A stretch of 64,000 nt of DNA from Motacilla alba alba (Eukaryota; Chordata; Aves; Passeriformes; Motacillidae), in the NCBI RefSeq assembly GCF_015832195.1, contig NC_052020.1, positions 61,197,888 through 61,261,887 of the forward strand, written 5' to 3'. Of the stretch, positions 47,886 to 58,800 are shown one piece after another; the first letter of the stretch is position 1, and every line of letters starts with the position of its first letter. The position numbers were made by a program, and so were the translations under genes. The notes under the pieces were generated by a model. That model was not told the origin of the DNA. It did no database searches and saw nothing but the letters and a program-made list of their open reading frames with translations.

Positions 47886-48099
47886 AAATCCAAACCGCTC
47901 TTCTAAAAATTTCCCTTAGGTCCCTCTTCCTTCATTTTCAGGGAATTCCTGATCCTGACCCTTTGTTTTTATTTCCACGCATGAGAGGCGTTGGCAGGAG
48001 AGAAATGGTTTGGTCGGTGGGATTGCAGAGCAATTCCAAGGATGGGAATTATAGGGAAAATTGAGGGAGAGGGAGATGTGAAGTACAGTGGGACATGAG

Positions 48100-48390
48100 A
48101 GAGCTGGGAATGTTCCCCTGGAGAGGAGAAGGCTCCAGGCAGAGCTCAGAGCCCCTGGCAGGGCCTGAAAGGGCTCCAGGAGAGCTGCAGAGGGACTGGG
48201 GACAAGGCCTGGAGGGACAGGAGCCAGGGAATGGCTGCCAGTGCCAGAGGGCAGGGATGGGTGGGAGATTGGGAACTGGGAATTCCTGGCTGGGCTGGGA
48301 TTGCCAGAGCAGCTGGGGCTGCCCCTGGATCCCTGGCAGTGCCCCAGGCCAGGCTGGACACTGGGACACCCTGGGACAGTGGGAGGTGTT
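48100..48390 (+). mobile_element. CR1 LINE 3' fragment, sense, young-looking
   Basis: gttcccctggagaggagaagg to cactgggacaccctgggacagtgggaggtgt. Confidence 0.9.
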
Positions 48391-49944
48391 CCAGGCAGGG
48401 AGTCTGGGAGGTTTGATGGGAACAAAGCATCAGGAATGGGGAGAAGAGGAATTGCAGAGCTCAGGAGCACTCGGAGCCCAGGCCAGGCACAGAAAATCAG
48501 AATGGTCGAGTTTTTCATTGGTGAAGTCGGGATAAATCCCAGAATTCTGAAGAGTGAAGGAGAGAGAAGTGATTTAATACCTGAACATAATAAATGCCCT
48601 GGGAAAGGGAAGGAAGAGTTGAATTTGAGGGGGTTTTGGAGACCTGGGAAGGGCTTTAGAAAATCAGGGAAGACTCAGACTCTTGGGCAGGGAAATGCTA
48701 AGGATTTGGCAGCAGCAATCCAGAGGAGTGGAGGAGGGAGATTCCAGAGGGAAGCTTCTCTCCTTGGCTGCTTTTCACCTTTTACATTGTTGTGTTTAAA
48801 GGTTTCAGCATAAAATAAATGTAAAGCTCTGACCAAATATAACAAATAAATGTCAGAGCTCTTGGAGCCTTAAATTATCTTTTTTTTAGCATCTCTTGCA
48901 TCACAGCAAATTTTATTTTCCATTTAGGAGCGTAAGTAGGAAGGAATATAAAGCTCCAAGTTAAATTTAAGGAGAGGGAATTGAAGTGAATCTTCGCAGT
49001 AAAACACTGCAGTGACATGGAAATTAAAACTTTTTATAGGGTAATTTATAGGGGTAAAAGATTTTATACCTTGTCAGTCCCTGTGATATAGAACAAAGCT
49101 TTTGTCATGAGGATCTGGAGGGCTGCAGTGCTTTAAATCTCAAAAGAGTGCATAAATCCAGCTCAGATATTCAATATTTTTAAAGATTGAACACCCCAAA
49201 AATAGAGAACCCCAAAAAGAGAGGGACACGTTGGTTCTGTCATCCAGAAAATGCCAATTTTAATTCAAGTTTGAGCAGCAGGACATGCTGATGGTATGGA
49301 TGATTTGGATTGGATTTATTGCTAATTTAGGATCTAAATATTGCAGTATCCTGGAATAAAAATTCCAGGATTTATCACACAGTGTTGGCATCAGCAGGTC
49401 CTGGCCCCTCCTCGTTGTGGGGCTCAGCCCACCCAGACTTGGTCACTTTGTATCCAAAGAATTCCAGCATCAGCAGGATGGGCTGGGAACATCCAGGTTT
49501 GCAGCCCTTGGCCCTGCAGGATTCCCAATCCCACATCACAAAAGTCTTGTGGAGCTACTTTGGGATTTATCTCCGTGTTTGAACGCTCTCAGCGCTTTCA
49601 CTCCCCCATCCAAAAGGGAATATTCCCAGTTTTCACGCTGGAGGTGACCCTGACAGGGGGGATATCAGGAGACCAGTTTGTCCCAGTTTGTCCCAGTTTG
49701 TCCCAGTCGGCCCAGTCTCCAGCAGCCTTTTAGCCCCTTTTTCAGGTCGATGTGCACCAAACTGAAACCTCTCAGCTCCCCACTTTTGGGGTGTTAATGA
49801 CACCCTGAAACCCCTCCTGCACCCCCCACCTGGTGGGATTGTCCTGGGACACCCCAGGTGCCCAGCAGGGAAAGGGAGAAGGGTGAGGGGGGCACGCGGG
49901 GGAGGGTGAAAATCTGCCTGAGATTCTGTGGAAAAATCAGAGAA
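48391..49944. other. Intronic DNA, nothing recognised
   Basis: Contains an 11-bp gtttgtcccagt triplication at 49674-49708; otherwise unique-looking. Confidence 0.5.
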
Positions 49945-50080
49945 CCCCTGGTTTGGGATGGAAGGGATTAAAAATCAACTCATTCCATCCCTGCCATGGG
50001 CATGGACACCTTCCATATCCCAGGCATGTCCCAGCCCTGTCCAACCTGGCCTTGGACACTTCCAGGGATGAGGCAGAAGC
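49945..50080 (-). mobile_element. CR1 LINE 3' fragment
   Basis: cctggtttgggatggaagggattaaaaatc and gtccaacctggccttggacacttccaggg. Confidence 0.8.
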
Positions 50081-51021
50081 TGAATCCCCCCAAAACACTC
50101 ATGATTGTCTTTTTAGGATCACAATTCCATTCCATTAAGAGCAGAGTGACCTTTCCTGTACCCCCCATTCTCAGGTTTGATGCAGTATTTTTAACAACAG
50201 CTGTCCAAAAGCATCATGGGTTTTTTGGTTGGTTTTTTTTTTTTTGGGATACTGATAGGGAAATTGGCACCTCCTGCCCATCCCCTGCTCAATTGGCACC
50301 TCCTGCCCGTCCCTGGGAGCTGCGGGCTGGGCTCTGCTCTGTGCCCTGCCAGCTCCTGGGCTGTGATTTATTCTGAGTGTGGAGCAACCCCTCTCTGAGG
50401 GCCACCGAAATCACTGCCAAATGCAGCTTTTAATTAAATGCTGCCTGTTGTGTTTGGACAGAGCCCTTTAGGCTGGAAATTGTTTTCCATTGTCAGGAAA
50501 AATTGGGCTTTCAACTCCACTGATTGGTGTTGTTCCTGCTGCCAAGGAGCAGGGGCTGGATTTTGGGGGAGGAGACGTTTTCCTCTCAAGATCCAGGCAC
50601 GATTTCCTCTTCCAGCAGTTTGGTTTCAGACAAGGAATATTGGAGAGAAAAGCACCAACAGGACTTTAAAATCCCAGTCATCCACTCAGCAGAGGTTGAA
50701 GTTCATCTTAAATTGCAATAAAATCTCTACTGCATCCCTCACTGTGACAAAACTCACCCCAATTCCTCTGAAAAACCACTCCTAGATGGAATCAAAGCTT
50801 CCAAACCTGATGAGGACACACACGTTGGGAAAAACAGATCCTAGCATGGAATTTACTTCTGCAATCTGAAATTAGATACTTGCATGTCTTAATTTTAAAA
50901 AGCTCCATTCTTTCCGCGCTGGTTTCGATTTTAAGATCTGACCTTCTGGACATTTTTATTTATCCCCCTCTGCTCCGCTGGATGTTTTTTATTTACCACC
51001 CTCTGATCTTCTTTATCCCAG
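50081..51021. other. Intronic DNA, nothing recognised
   Basis: Unique-looking sequence up to the acceptor of the MAM-end exon. Confidence 0.5.
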
Positions 51022-51127
51022 CTCATCTTTGAAGGGATCCGTGGCCCTGGAATCGAAGGGGACATTGCTATTGACGATGTGTCCATTGTGGAAGGAGAGT
51101 GTATGAAATCAGACCAACCGGCCAACA
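51022..51127 (+). CDS. MDGA2: MDGA2-like exon: end of MAM domain
   Basis: Exon of 106 nt, phase 0 in and phase 1 out. Acceptor tcttctttatcccag ends at 51021; donor gtaagt starts at 51128. It reads [20 protein letters not shown], then [15 protein letters not shown]. The G-D-I-A-I-D-D-V-S motif is the most conserved stretch of MAM domains and the cysteine of EGEC is the fourth conserved one, closing the domain. The residues after it form the short stalk leading to the GPI attachment region. Confidence 0.96.
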
Positions 51128-51609
51128 GTAAGTTGGCCAGAATTCCTTCCTGTCTTTCTCCTTCCCAAATGGGTCTTTTCCAGCAGAACAATCCCTGCTT
51201 TGGTTCAGTTGGAAGGTTGAAAGCGGGATGTTGTCCTAGGGAGTGCTTTGCTCAGATGCTGGGTGGGTGTGAGGCAGAGGTGAGAGTGGTGGATGACGTT
51301 GGGCTGGATTTGAGACACTCAAGCAGATAAAACAACATCAAAGCAATGCTCAGGGGGCCCAAAAAAAGTGGAATCCATGGAAATCTCTGCTGTGATTCCC
51401 TGAGGGCTCTGCCTCACCCCTCCACCCTGTGTGTGCGTTAAAACAGAGGTAACTACACAGCCAGGTGGATTCTCATCCCAGTTCCTGCTCTGTCCCTTTG
51501 GTGAGGGTTGTCCTTGTCCCCTCGTGGTGGGAGGTGGCTTTGGAACACTGCAGCAATGCTGAGGGGGTCTGGGCACCTCTTTAATCCTATTTTTCTCCCC
51601 TTTTTGTAG
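51128..51609. other. Last intron of the gene
   Basis: 482 bp, the shortest intron in the window, GT-AG, no repeat recognised. Confidence 0.85.
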
Positions 51610-51698
51610 ATCTACGATCAGGGGCTGTTGGGCCATTAGCACATATACGACTTCTCCCACTCCTCATCCTCATGTCTGTCTTAAGTCATCAGAGGTGA
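51610..51698 (+). CDS. MDGA2: MDGA2-like last coding exon: GPI-anchor signal and stop
   Basis: Terminal coding segment, phase 1 in, stop codon tga at 51696-51698. The acceptor is cccctttttgtag ending at 51609. It reads NLRSGAVGPLAHIRLLPLLI and LMSVLSHQR. Small residues (S-G-A around 51618-51626) that could serve as the omega site are followed by a short spacer and a hydrophobic tail with almost no polar end, the usual layout of a GPI-anchor addition signal that is cleaved in the endoplasmic reticulum. Human MDGA2, as remembered, ends in a similar GAVG-LVHIW-LFP-LIS-LS-RR pattern, which supports the paralogue call. The arginine in HIRLL within the hydrophobic tail is unusual and may weaken the signal. 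The exon continues into a long 3' UTR. Confidence 0.88.
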
Positions 51699-51819
51699 CC
51701 TTACCCTGGCAGAGGCTACAAAAGATTCACCAGGCACTGGCATGAAGAAAGAGTCTTTGTAAAATGGACATTTCCAAACAAACTACCAAAGATTCCTCCA
51801 CTGACTGACTCGAAAGTTA

Positions 51820-51837
51820 AATAAATACGTAAATAAA
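51820..51837 (+). terminator. Two proximal AATAAA hexamers
   Basis: AATAAA at 51820-51825 and 51832-51837, about 130 bp after the stop codon, followed by an A run. A short 3' UTR isoform is possible, but no strong GT-rich element follows closely. Confidence 0.35.
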
Positions 51838-53696
51838 TAATTTAAAAATTAAAAAAAAAAAAAAAGCGGATTAAGAAAGCACTGGGGACTTGAAAAGGCA
51901 TCACGGGAGTGGAACTCACTAAGAACCAAGCTTGAGACCGAGATCTGGCCTAAGTAAGGAAGAGACCTTCAGGTGCTTTTGTGGTCACTGATGAATTCAG
52001 CATCATCTGGTTGAACTCTCGGCAAAGAGCTCTAGAAACCCTTGTCAAAGCACAAAGTCATGGCTGGTTTTGTTTCAAATGAATCGTTTGCTTGTTACCA
52101 TGGAAACCGAATGGCCTGCCAAAAAAAAAAAAAAAAAGAGGAAGGAGAGAGAGAGAGAGAGAGAGGAAATACAAACACACAGAGAGAGAGAAACACCTCA
52201 CTGTAAACAGGGTACGTGAAGAGCTGGCGTTCATTTTCCCTTCCCGAAGGTTTTTAGCGTAGAGTTAAACAAATGTCGGCCCTTTCTACTTCGGCTGTCA
52301 CCTCCCCTCGAGGATAACCCGGAATCGGAGCTGTTTGCAGACGTTCCCGTTTCATTCCTCACGGCTCTGCTTGGTGACTGTGTGCTGTCTCCTTTTGCAT
52401 GCATTCCCACCCAGGATGTGCCACCTGGGCTTACATTTGTCACAGGCTTCACTGGGAGTTTGCTCGCGGCCGCTGGAAGATCCCTCTCCCCTCCCCACCG
52501 GAGTCATCAGCTCTACGGAAGTGAAGAAACCAAACCACCGTCTTTTATAAATTGCCATGGAAACCAAGTGCCTTCAATGAAACAAGCCTGATTTCAGAAA
52601 AAAATAAAACAAAAACAAAAAAACGAACAAAATATATATATATATATATATATATAAATATATATATATAAAAATAAAATTAAAAAATTATAATAAATGT
52701 AATAACGATGATTTCAACGCGGAAGCTTTGCACCGCTGAAAACGTGGGTTGTGCAAAGCCTTTTCTAAACGAACTCTGGAGCCTGGGTGTGCAGGCAAGG
52801 AGATGGAGCCGCTTCTGGAGAAGGATGGATGGACCCAAGCTGCTGTGGAAAGCCTTTGGGATGAGATCCGTGTCCAGACAGCCATGGCCTTTCAGCTTCT
52901 TATCCATTCGAAACAGCTCCCGCTGGTGCTGCCGATGGGAGCAGCACTTTTCGTTGTCGTTGTCGTCGTCGTTTCAGGTTCTCCAGTGGGTCAACCAGAG
53001 GAACAAAGGTGGTTCAGACACACACTTGGTGCAGAAGGTGGTGAAACACAGGATGATTTTCTTACTCTCCCCCTCCGTTGGGATGGCTCCCGACATCTGG
53101 AGCTCCGGACGCTCCGAGGGGGCTCTGCCTCTGCCCCGGAGCCAGACTCGGTGCAGAGGGCGAAAGATTATTTTGTTATTGTAGCGAAATTCAAAAAACA
53201 AACAAACAAAAAAGTTAAAAAAAATAAAAATAATCCACTTTTACAAGGAAAAAAAAAATAAAAGCTGTACAAAATGGGTTCGAGCTACCCGAACACGTGC
53301 CGGTTTTCCACTGCATTGTAAAGTTCCCTTCCAGTTGGTTATGAAATTTGAAGACCTTTTTCCTTAAATTAGCTCAGCTTTTAACTTCATTTAAAAAAAA
53401 AAAAAAAGGACTTTTGTCTAAAGAAGAGTATTATTATTATTATAATTATAATAATTATTATTATTATTCTGTGTTCTCTCGACACCCTAGGATTAAAAGC
53501 AAAACCTGATATGCAAACAATTGGAGTACAAACGTGAAAACAAACAAAAGATGAGTATAATAATTGCAAATATGAGTATAAAAAGCACAACGAGATGCAG
53601 TAAAACAATGACAAGGCTTGATTTTTTTTATTCTGTAGAGAAATGTTTGTGCAAATTCAGTAATTCCACTGAAGAGATAATTTTCCAGCTCTGTTC

Positions 53697-53702
53697 AATA
53701 AA
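53697..53702 (+). terminator. Poly(A) signal AATAAA, likely main 3' end
   Basis: AATAAA in the context ttcaataaagcctctttcc, followed about 20-45 bp later by the GT-rich stretch gtggtgcgtgtgtttgttggg (53729-53749), the expected downstream element for cleavage. Repeated DNA (CR1, SINE, minisatellite) starts soon after, which fits the end of the transcript. Confidence 0.7.
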
Positions 53703-53980
53703 GCCTCTTTCCAGGTAAGGCAGCCCCGTGGTGCGTGTGTTTGTTGGGACGCTGGCAGGGCTTCCCTTGGTCAGCTGGTGTCCGCTGGAGTTCCACTGGT
53801 CCATACTGGTGGCACTCGGGGGCTGGAGCGTTCCCAGGACGCTCGTGGCTCCCTGGTTTTTAGGCATTTTTGGTGTCTTTAAGTTCCTGTGCTTGGAAAA
53901 TGGTGGGAGCTCCAAGTCAGGGCATTTTCAGAGAATCCCAGGATGGTTTGGGTTGGAAGGGACCCTCAAGCTCATCCCTG

Positions 53981-54100
53981 GAATCACGGAATATTCTGGG
54001 CTGGAAGGGAGCTGCAAGGATCATCAAGTCCAAATCTGAACTGAACGGTCCCTGTGGGGATCGAGCCCACAACCTTGGGGTTATCAGCACCTTGCTCTGT
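53981..54100 (-). mobile_element. tRNA-derived SINE with CR1-type tail
   Basis: On the minus strand: agagcaaggtgctgataacc, ccaaggttgtgggctcgatc, cccacagggacc, which has the anticodon-arm and T-arm (B-box-like ggctcgatcc) of a tRNA of isoleucine type, followed by a CR1-like tail ending ...agcccagaatattccgtgattcc. This is the structure of the CR1-mobilised SINE known from zebra finch (TguSINE1, from memory). The 5' part with the A box is lost in the adjacent minisatellite. An antisense CR1 scrap (53930-53980) adjoins it. Confidence 0.7.
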
Positions 54101-54790
54101 TTGGAAGAAAGCGGGAACCCCAAGTATGGATGGACCGTGGGGTTTGAAAGACGGTGGGAACCCCAAGTCTGGATGGACCGTGGGGTTTGGAAGACGGTGG
54201 GAACCCCAAGTCTGGATGGACCGTGGGGTTTGGAAGACGGTGGGAACCCCAACTCTGGATGGACCATGGGGTTCGGAGAACAATGGGAATTCTGAGTGTG
54301 GATGGACCATGGGGTTTGGGAAACAGTGGCTCTGAGTCTGACAGACCATGGGATTTGGAATATGGTGGAAACTCTGAGCCTGGTGGCCTGTTGGGTTTGG
54401 AAGACTGTGGAAGCTCCAAATTGGAATGGACTCTGTGGTTTGGAAGACAGTGGAAATTCTGAGTCTGATGAACTGGGGGATTTGGAAGAAAGTGGGAACT
54501 CTGAGTCTGATGGACTGGGGGATTTGGAAGAAAGTGGGATCTCCAAGTCTGGATGGTCTGTGGGGTTTGTAAGGAATTGGGAACTCCAAGCCTGGATGGT
54601 CTGTGAGGTTTAGACGACAATGGGAATGCAGAATCTGATGAACTGCAGGGTCTGGAAAGTGGTGGGAACTCTGAGTCTGGATGGACCACAGGGTTTGGAA
54701 GAAAGCGAAAGCTCCAAATCTGGATGGACCATGGGATTTGGGAGAAAGCGGGACCTCTGAGTCTGGATGAACTGTGGGGTTTGACACCCT
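54100..54790. repeat. 43-44-bp minisatellite, about 16 units
   Basis: Unit ccaagtctggatggaccgtg, gggtttggaagacggtggga, acc. The first four units are almost identical and later ones diverge. The 359-codon minus-strand frame at 53984-55063 is a repeat translation. Confidence 0.96.
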
Positions 54791-55057
54791 TAAAAAATAC
54801 AAATCACTGAATTTCCCACTGGGAGCTCTGGGTTTCAGTTGTGGATGGATGGGGGAGCAGGTCAAGCATGGTGAGACCCCGAGGCAGATTTTTTTTGGAG
54901 GTTGGCATGTCTTGGAACTCAGGATCCAAACCTTGCCGTGCATCTTGCCGTGGATGTCTCCTGAGGGGTGATCCAAGAGGCTTCTCCATGGGTGATTTTG
55001 GCAGGACTCTCTTTGGAAGGGCTGGATCTGCTGGGAGCCAGAGTGACTGTCAGTCGT

Positions 55058-55145
55058 TTCCACAGAATCCCAGAAGGTTTTGGTTGGAAGTGACCTTAAA
55101 TCTCATCCCACTCCAATCCGTCGGGCAGGAACACCTTCCACAGAG
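55058..55145 (-). mobile_element. CR1 LINE 3' fragment, short
   Basis: ccacagaatcccagaaggttttggttggaagtgaccttaaatctcatccc. Confidence 0.8.
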
Positions 55146-56169
55146 CAGGAGGGAAAGGAAAACAGGAAGCATTCTGTTGCCTTTAAAATGCTTCCCTGCT
55201 TTTCCCTCGAATTTCCCTCAAAAATCCAAACTGAACCTTAGATGCCCGTTGGAGATGAACTTCCTGGGCAGAGCTCTGGCTGCTGGGCTGGTGGTGGTGG
55301 CATGATGGGAACTCTGTGGGAAGTTAGGATTTGGGAAGTGCCCTGTGATTCCTCTTTGATAAAGGAGTTGGGTGATAAGGAACAGGAGATCCTGCTCCGT
55401 TGTTTAGATCCCAAACAAAAACTGCAGGCTGAAGTCCATCTTTCCCCTTTCCATTTGGATTCCCCTTTTCCTTGCTCCCATGGAATCTTAGATAAAGAAT
55501 TTCGATTGACAAAGACCACAGATGCCCTTTTTTCAGGGCAGAATAATCTGCGTGTCCTGAAAATCCCAGGTTTTTGTGGGAAAGGAAATGTATTCCCATG
55601 CCTGTTCCTGTTTTACTGCGTGGCGCAGGAGGTGCTAAGAAAAGCAGGATTTCTATTCCAAATGTTGATTGTAGGAGTAGTTCTATCTTCTTTTCCATTC
55701 CCAAAATAAAGCACTGAAAAGGAAATGGGATTTTACTCCAGGCCATGAATAAGAAGAACAAATTGAGATGTGAATTTCCTACTCTTGGTTTTGTATTTTA
55801 TGTTATATTTTGGACTGAAAATGGATGTGAAAACGATGGATCAGCCATCAAAGGCAGTTGGAACTGGCAGTTCCCTGGAATTGGAAACCCCTCTGATTTA
55901 GTTCTGGGGTATCCAGCCTTGAAATTCCTGGATGGATTTTTAAACTGGACGTCAAATATTGAATTGTGCAGCAACGGAAGTCCTGGGATGCTGGGAGAAG
56001 TGGCTGGGCTTGGTGGGATGGCTGCAGGAGTTATCTGGCTGTTCCCAAAGCAGAGGAGGGTGGAGCACAGGACAAGTTTTCCAGGTTTTTTCACTTCTTT
56101 CTCAGGCTGATCTGGGAGCATAAGGATGGCACTGGAGAACTTCCCTTTTTCTTTCACAAAGCACACTGA
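55146..56169. other. Flanking DNA, nothing recognised
   Basis: Unique-looking; an AATAAA at about 55703 has no clear downstream element. Confidence 0.5.
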
Positions 56170-56345
56170 ATGTGAAACCATGGAATCGTGGAATGTTTGG
56201 GTGAAAGGGACCTTAAATCGCCCCCAGTGCCACCCCTGGATGGGCAGGGACACCTCCCACTGTCCCAGGCTGCTCCAAGCCCCAGTGTCCAGCCTGGCCT
56301 TGGAAACTTCCAGGGATCCAGGGGCAGCTTCTCTGGACACCCTGA
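56170..56345 (-). mobile_element. CR1 LINE 3' fragment
   Basis: ccatggaatcgtggaatgtttgggtgaaagggacc to aaacttccagggatccaggggcagcttctctgg. Confidence 0.88.
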
Positions 56346-57541
56346 ATCCCATGTAAAATCATGAAACACTCGGATCTCACTGTGCTACCAACCCACCCCT
56401 TCTCCAGCCTGGCCTGTACCCTGGATGGGACACAAGGAGGGATAAAAACATGGATTAGGAGAGAGTAAACCCATTCCAATGACACCATGGATGCACAATC
56501 GGGATTTGAAGGCCAGAAATGCCTGGGAAAGTGAAATTTCCTTTTAATTTGGGACAGGAACTGCTGGTTCCTCCTGAAGTGATGGAGCTGCATCTTCCAG
56601 CCTCTGCAAGCCCCAGCCTCCACCGACCCTAGAGCTTTCCTTGACATCCAGCACTGGGATTCCTGCTGCATCCACCATGGAGATGGAATAGTCAGTTTTG
56701 GGGCAATTGGGATCCCTAAATTTTAAAACAAAATCAATCTTCAGCTTCTTGTTAATTTTCTCTTTTCCTGCCTAGACAGGGCACTGAATTCCCTTTGTAG
56801 GGAGCAGTTCAGGCAGAAGGATCTGATTTTTTATCTATGCTGAGTGGAAGAGGCTTTCCTGGTTTTATTTTGGGAGAGTTTACCTGCTGGGAATGTTTAT
56901 TTCATATATTGAAGGGTAATTGAAACTCTCTTCTTCCCCCAGAGTATGTGATCTGTCAGGAAAATGGCTCTTTGGAGCATTTCCATAAAAAAAAAAAAAG
57001 GCTCCAGTTTGGAGTCACAAGCACTCCCTGCCTCTCCCATGCTAATAAAGAGATTGGGAGCCATCTGGAATAATTCTTGGGTTTTACCATAAAACTATCA
57101 AAAGCTATAAAAAAAGGTTATTTTTACATTTCAAATTATTTTTTTACATTTTTATGGAAATTAGGCCGCACTGCAGGAATGTTCTCCCCTTTTTACCTGC
57201 TGCACCACAATTCCAGTGTCAGTCAGCACAGAGGGAATGAAACCGTTGGATTATCCCTTGTGCAAAGGAATTTAGGGACCTGCAGCTCCTGCAATCCCAC
57301 ATTCTTGGGATTTACGTTGTGTGCAGAAGTTTTCTGCCATCTTTTCCTAAACCCGACTCTGTCACCTGCAGATCCCATGGGAATGTTGGTGTAGGCAGGG
57401 AACTGTGCTCTGGATGATAAAAGATAGGAATGATCATTAACCCAAGCACGGGGAAATTGGGATTGTACATCCTGCTCTTCCCTGTTAAAATATTTCATTT
57501 TCCTTTGGATCTGTCAGATTGGGGAGCTTGTATTCAACACA
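56346..57541. other. Flanking DNA, nothing recognised
   Basis: Unique-looking, with an A run at 56987-56999. Confidence 0.5.
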
Positions 57542-57690
57542 TCCCAGAATCCCACGATGGTTTGGGTTGGAAGGGACCTTAAATCCCATCCAGTCCCACC
57601 CTTCCATGGGCAGGGACCTTTCCATTATTCCGGTTTCTCCAAGCCCGTCCAGCCCAGCCTTGGATATTTTGTGTGTCATTAAAACTCAAG
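57542..57690 (-). mobile_element. CR1 LINE 3' fragment
   Basis: cccagaatcccacgatggtttgggttggaagggaccttaaatcccatcc. Confidence 0.88.
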
Positions 57691-57844
57691 TGAGAACAGA
57701 CTGAGGGAGTCACCAGAGAGCTCGATGAACTCCGTAGGTGTGAGGAGAAATTCCCTCTTCCCTGAGCACCCCTCCTCAAATTCCCCAAGACATCCCAGTT
57801 CAGCCATGATCCAGAAGTCATTTCCCACTGGGAGCCCCATAATG

Positions 57845-58010
57845 GAATCATGGAATCATTTAGGTTGGGAATTAGCTCCAAGAACATCGAGTCCAACCAT
57901 GCCCCAGCACAGCCAAGGCCACCACTGATCCATGTCCCCAAGTGTCACATCCGCAGGGCTCTGAAATCCCTCCAGGAACGGGAATTCCCTGCTGCCCTGA
58001 GCAACACCTG
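57845..58010 (-). mobile_element. CR1 LINE 3' fragment
   Basis: ggaatcatggaatcatttaggttgggaattagctccaagaacatcgagtccaacc and ccaaggccaccactgatccatgtcccc. Confidence 0.85.
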
Positions 58011-58207
58011 ACAATGATAAAATCCATCTCAGATTCCTGATAAGAAACTGACACCGGAATAGGACCATTTGTGCTCCCTCTGGATGGGTCTGGATGGATG
58101 GGATGGATGGATCTGTGCCTCTCCTGCCTGGTTCCTCTGTGACACGTTCCGGTTGGATGTCACCTTAGGGGACCTGTGATTTACAACTGATTTCCTTCCT
58201 TTTCCAG

Positions 58208-58800
58208 TCTCTGTAAGATGTTTTTTCCCCATTGAGAAGGAGACTGGAATGCTGAGTGCTTGGATGAGTGAATCTTGAGCTTTGCTCACCGCCAAGGTCA
58301 CGGCTAGAACTGGAGAAACATTCCCGCCGATCCCTCGGGATCCAGGATTTGTGCAGGCAACTTTCACCTCCCACAGATGGGAGGGAAAAACCGGGATCAC
58401 TGCAACAACCACGCCTGAGGAATTTTTGGATGGATACGACCACAGAAGGGATTGGAGAAACACAAATTCTTGAGAGTAAGGACGAAGAGCCTCAGCACCT
58501 TCTCAGGAACGCTCGGACCTGCTGCACACTCCAGCCGCAAAGGGGACAAACGTGGTATTTGTGTGTGTAAATACCCTATAAATACCTGTAATTGGATGTA
58601 TTTAATGTAAATAGATAACGAGGACGTTTTAACGATCTCCGCTGTTGTACAGAACCCAAACTTGCTCTCTTATTTTCCTACGCCCCCGCTGTAGATTGAT
58701 TTTGGGTCACTGTTTGGTCTGTATCTGGTTGAGTTCCAAACTGCTCTCACTTTTACCTCAAGGGTTCCATGTTCTTTGTGTACATTTTATAAAGAAAAAA
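58208..58800 (+). other. Possible distal terminal exon or distal 3' UTR
   Basis: A strong-looking acceptor (gatttccttccttttccag, ending at 58207) is followed by about 590 bp without recognised repeats. The end is AT-rich and UTR-like (58560-58640) and finishes with TATAAA-type sequence near 58787 and an A-rich run. If joined to the exon ending at 51127, the phase would allow 22 more codons and a stop at 58276-58278, replacing the GPI signal with an unrelated hydrophilic-to-mixed tail. Equally it may be a distal UTR of the same gene, an exon of another transcript or chance. No protein domain is recognised. Confidence 0.3.

Larger units (their letters stand above)
51699..53720 (+). other. MDGA2: 3' UTR of the MDGA2-like gene
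   Basis: About 2 kb after the stop codon with no recognised CR1 or LTR sequence, unlike almost everything else in the window, and with AT-rich stretches typical of vertebrate 3' UTRs. It contains early AATAAA hexamers at 51820 and 51832, a GA dinucleotide run near 52146-52165, a TA dinucleotide run near 52632-52672 and an ATT/ATA run near 53430-53467. The end is set by the signal at 53697-53702. Open frames inside it (for example 52749-53261) lack any recognisable domain and are taken as chance. The extent is inferred. Confidence 0.7.

Noticed and set aside
46965..47906. 313-codon open frame and its minus-strand partners
   Set aside because: Pure reading through the CCCAT/CATTC array inside a CR1; composition is only the repeat.
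54030..54090. A tRNA gene on the minus strand
   Set aside because: Only the anticodon and T-arm side is present, the acceptor stem and A box are missing and a CR1-type tail follows; it is a SINE.
53984..55063. 359-codon minus-strand open frame, longest in the window
   Set aside because: Covers the 43-bp minisatellite and part of a SINE; repeated residues follow the DNA period (43-44 bp) and no domain is present.
58282..58473. 63-codon frame containing a protein-like stretch
   Set aside because: No family recognised and no splice sites that would place it in frame with the gene; kept only as part of the uncertain distal exon region.
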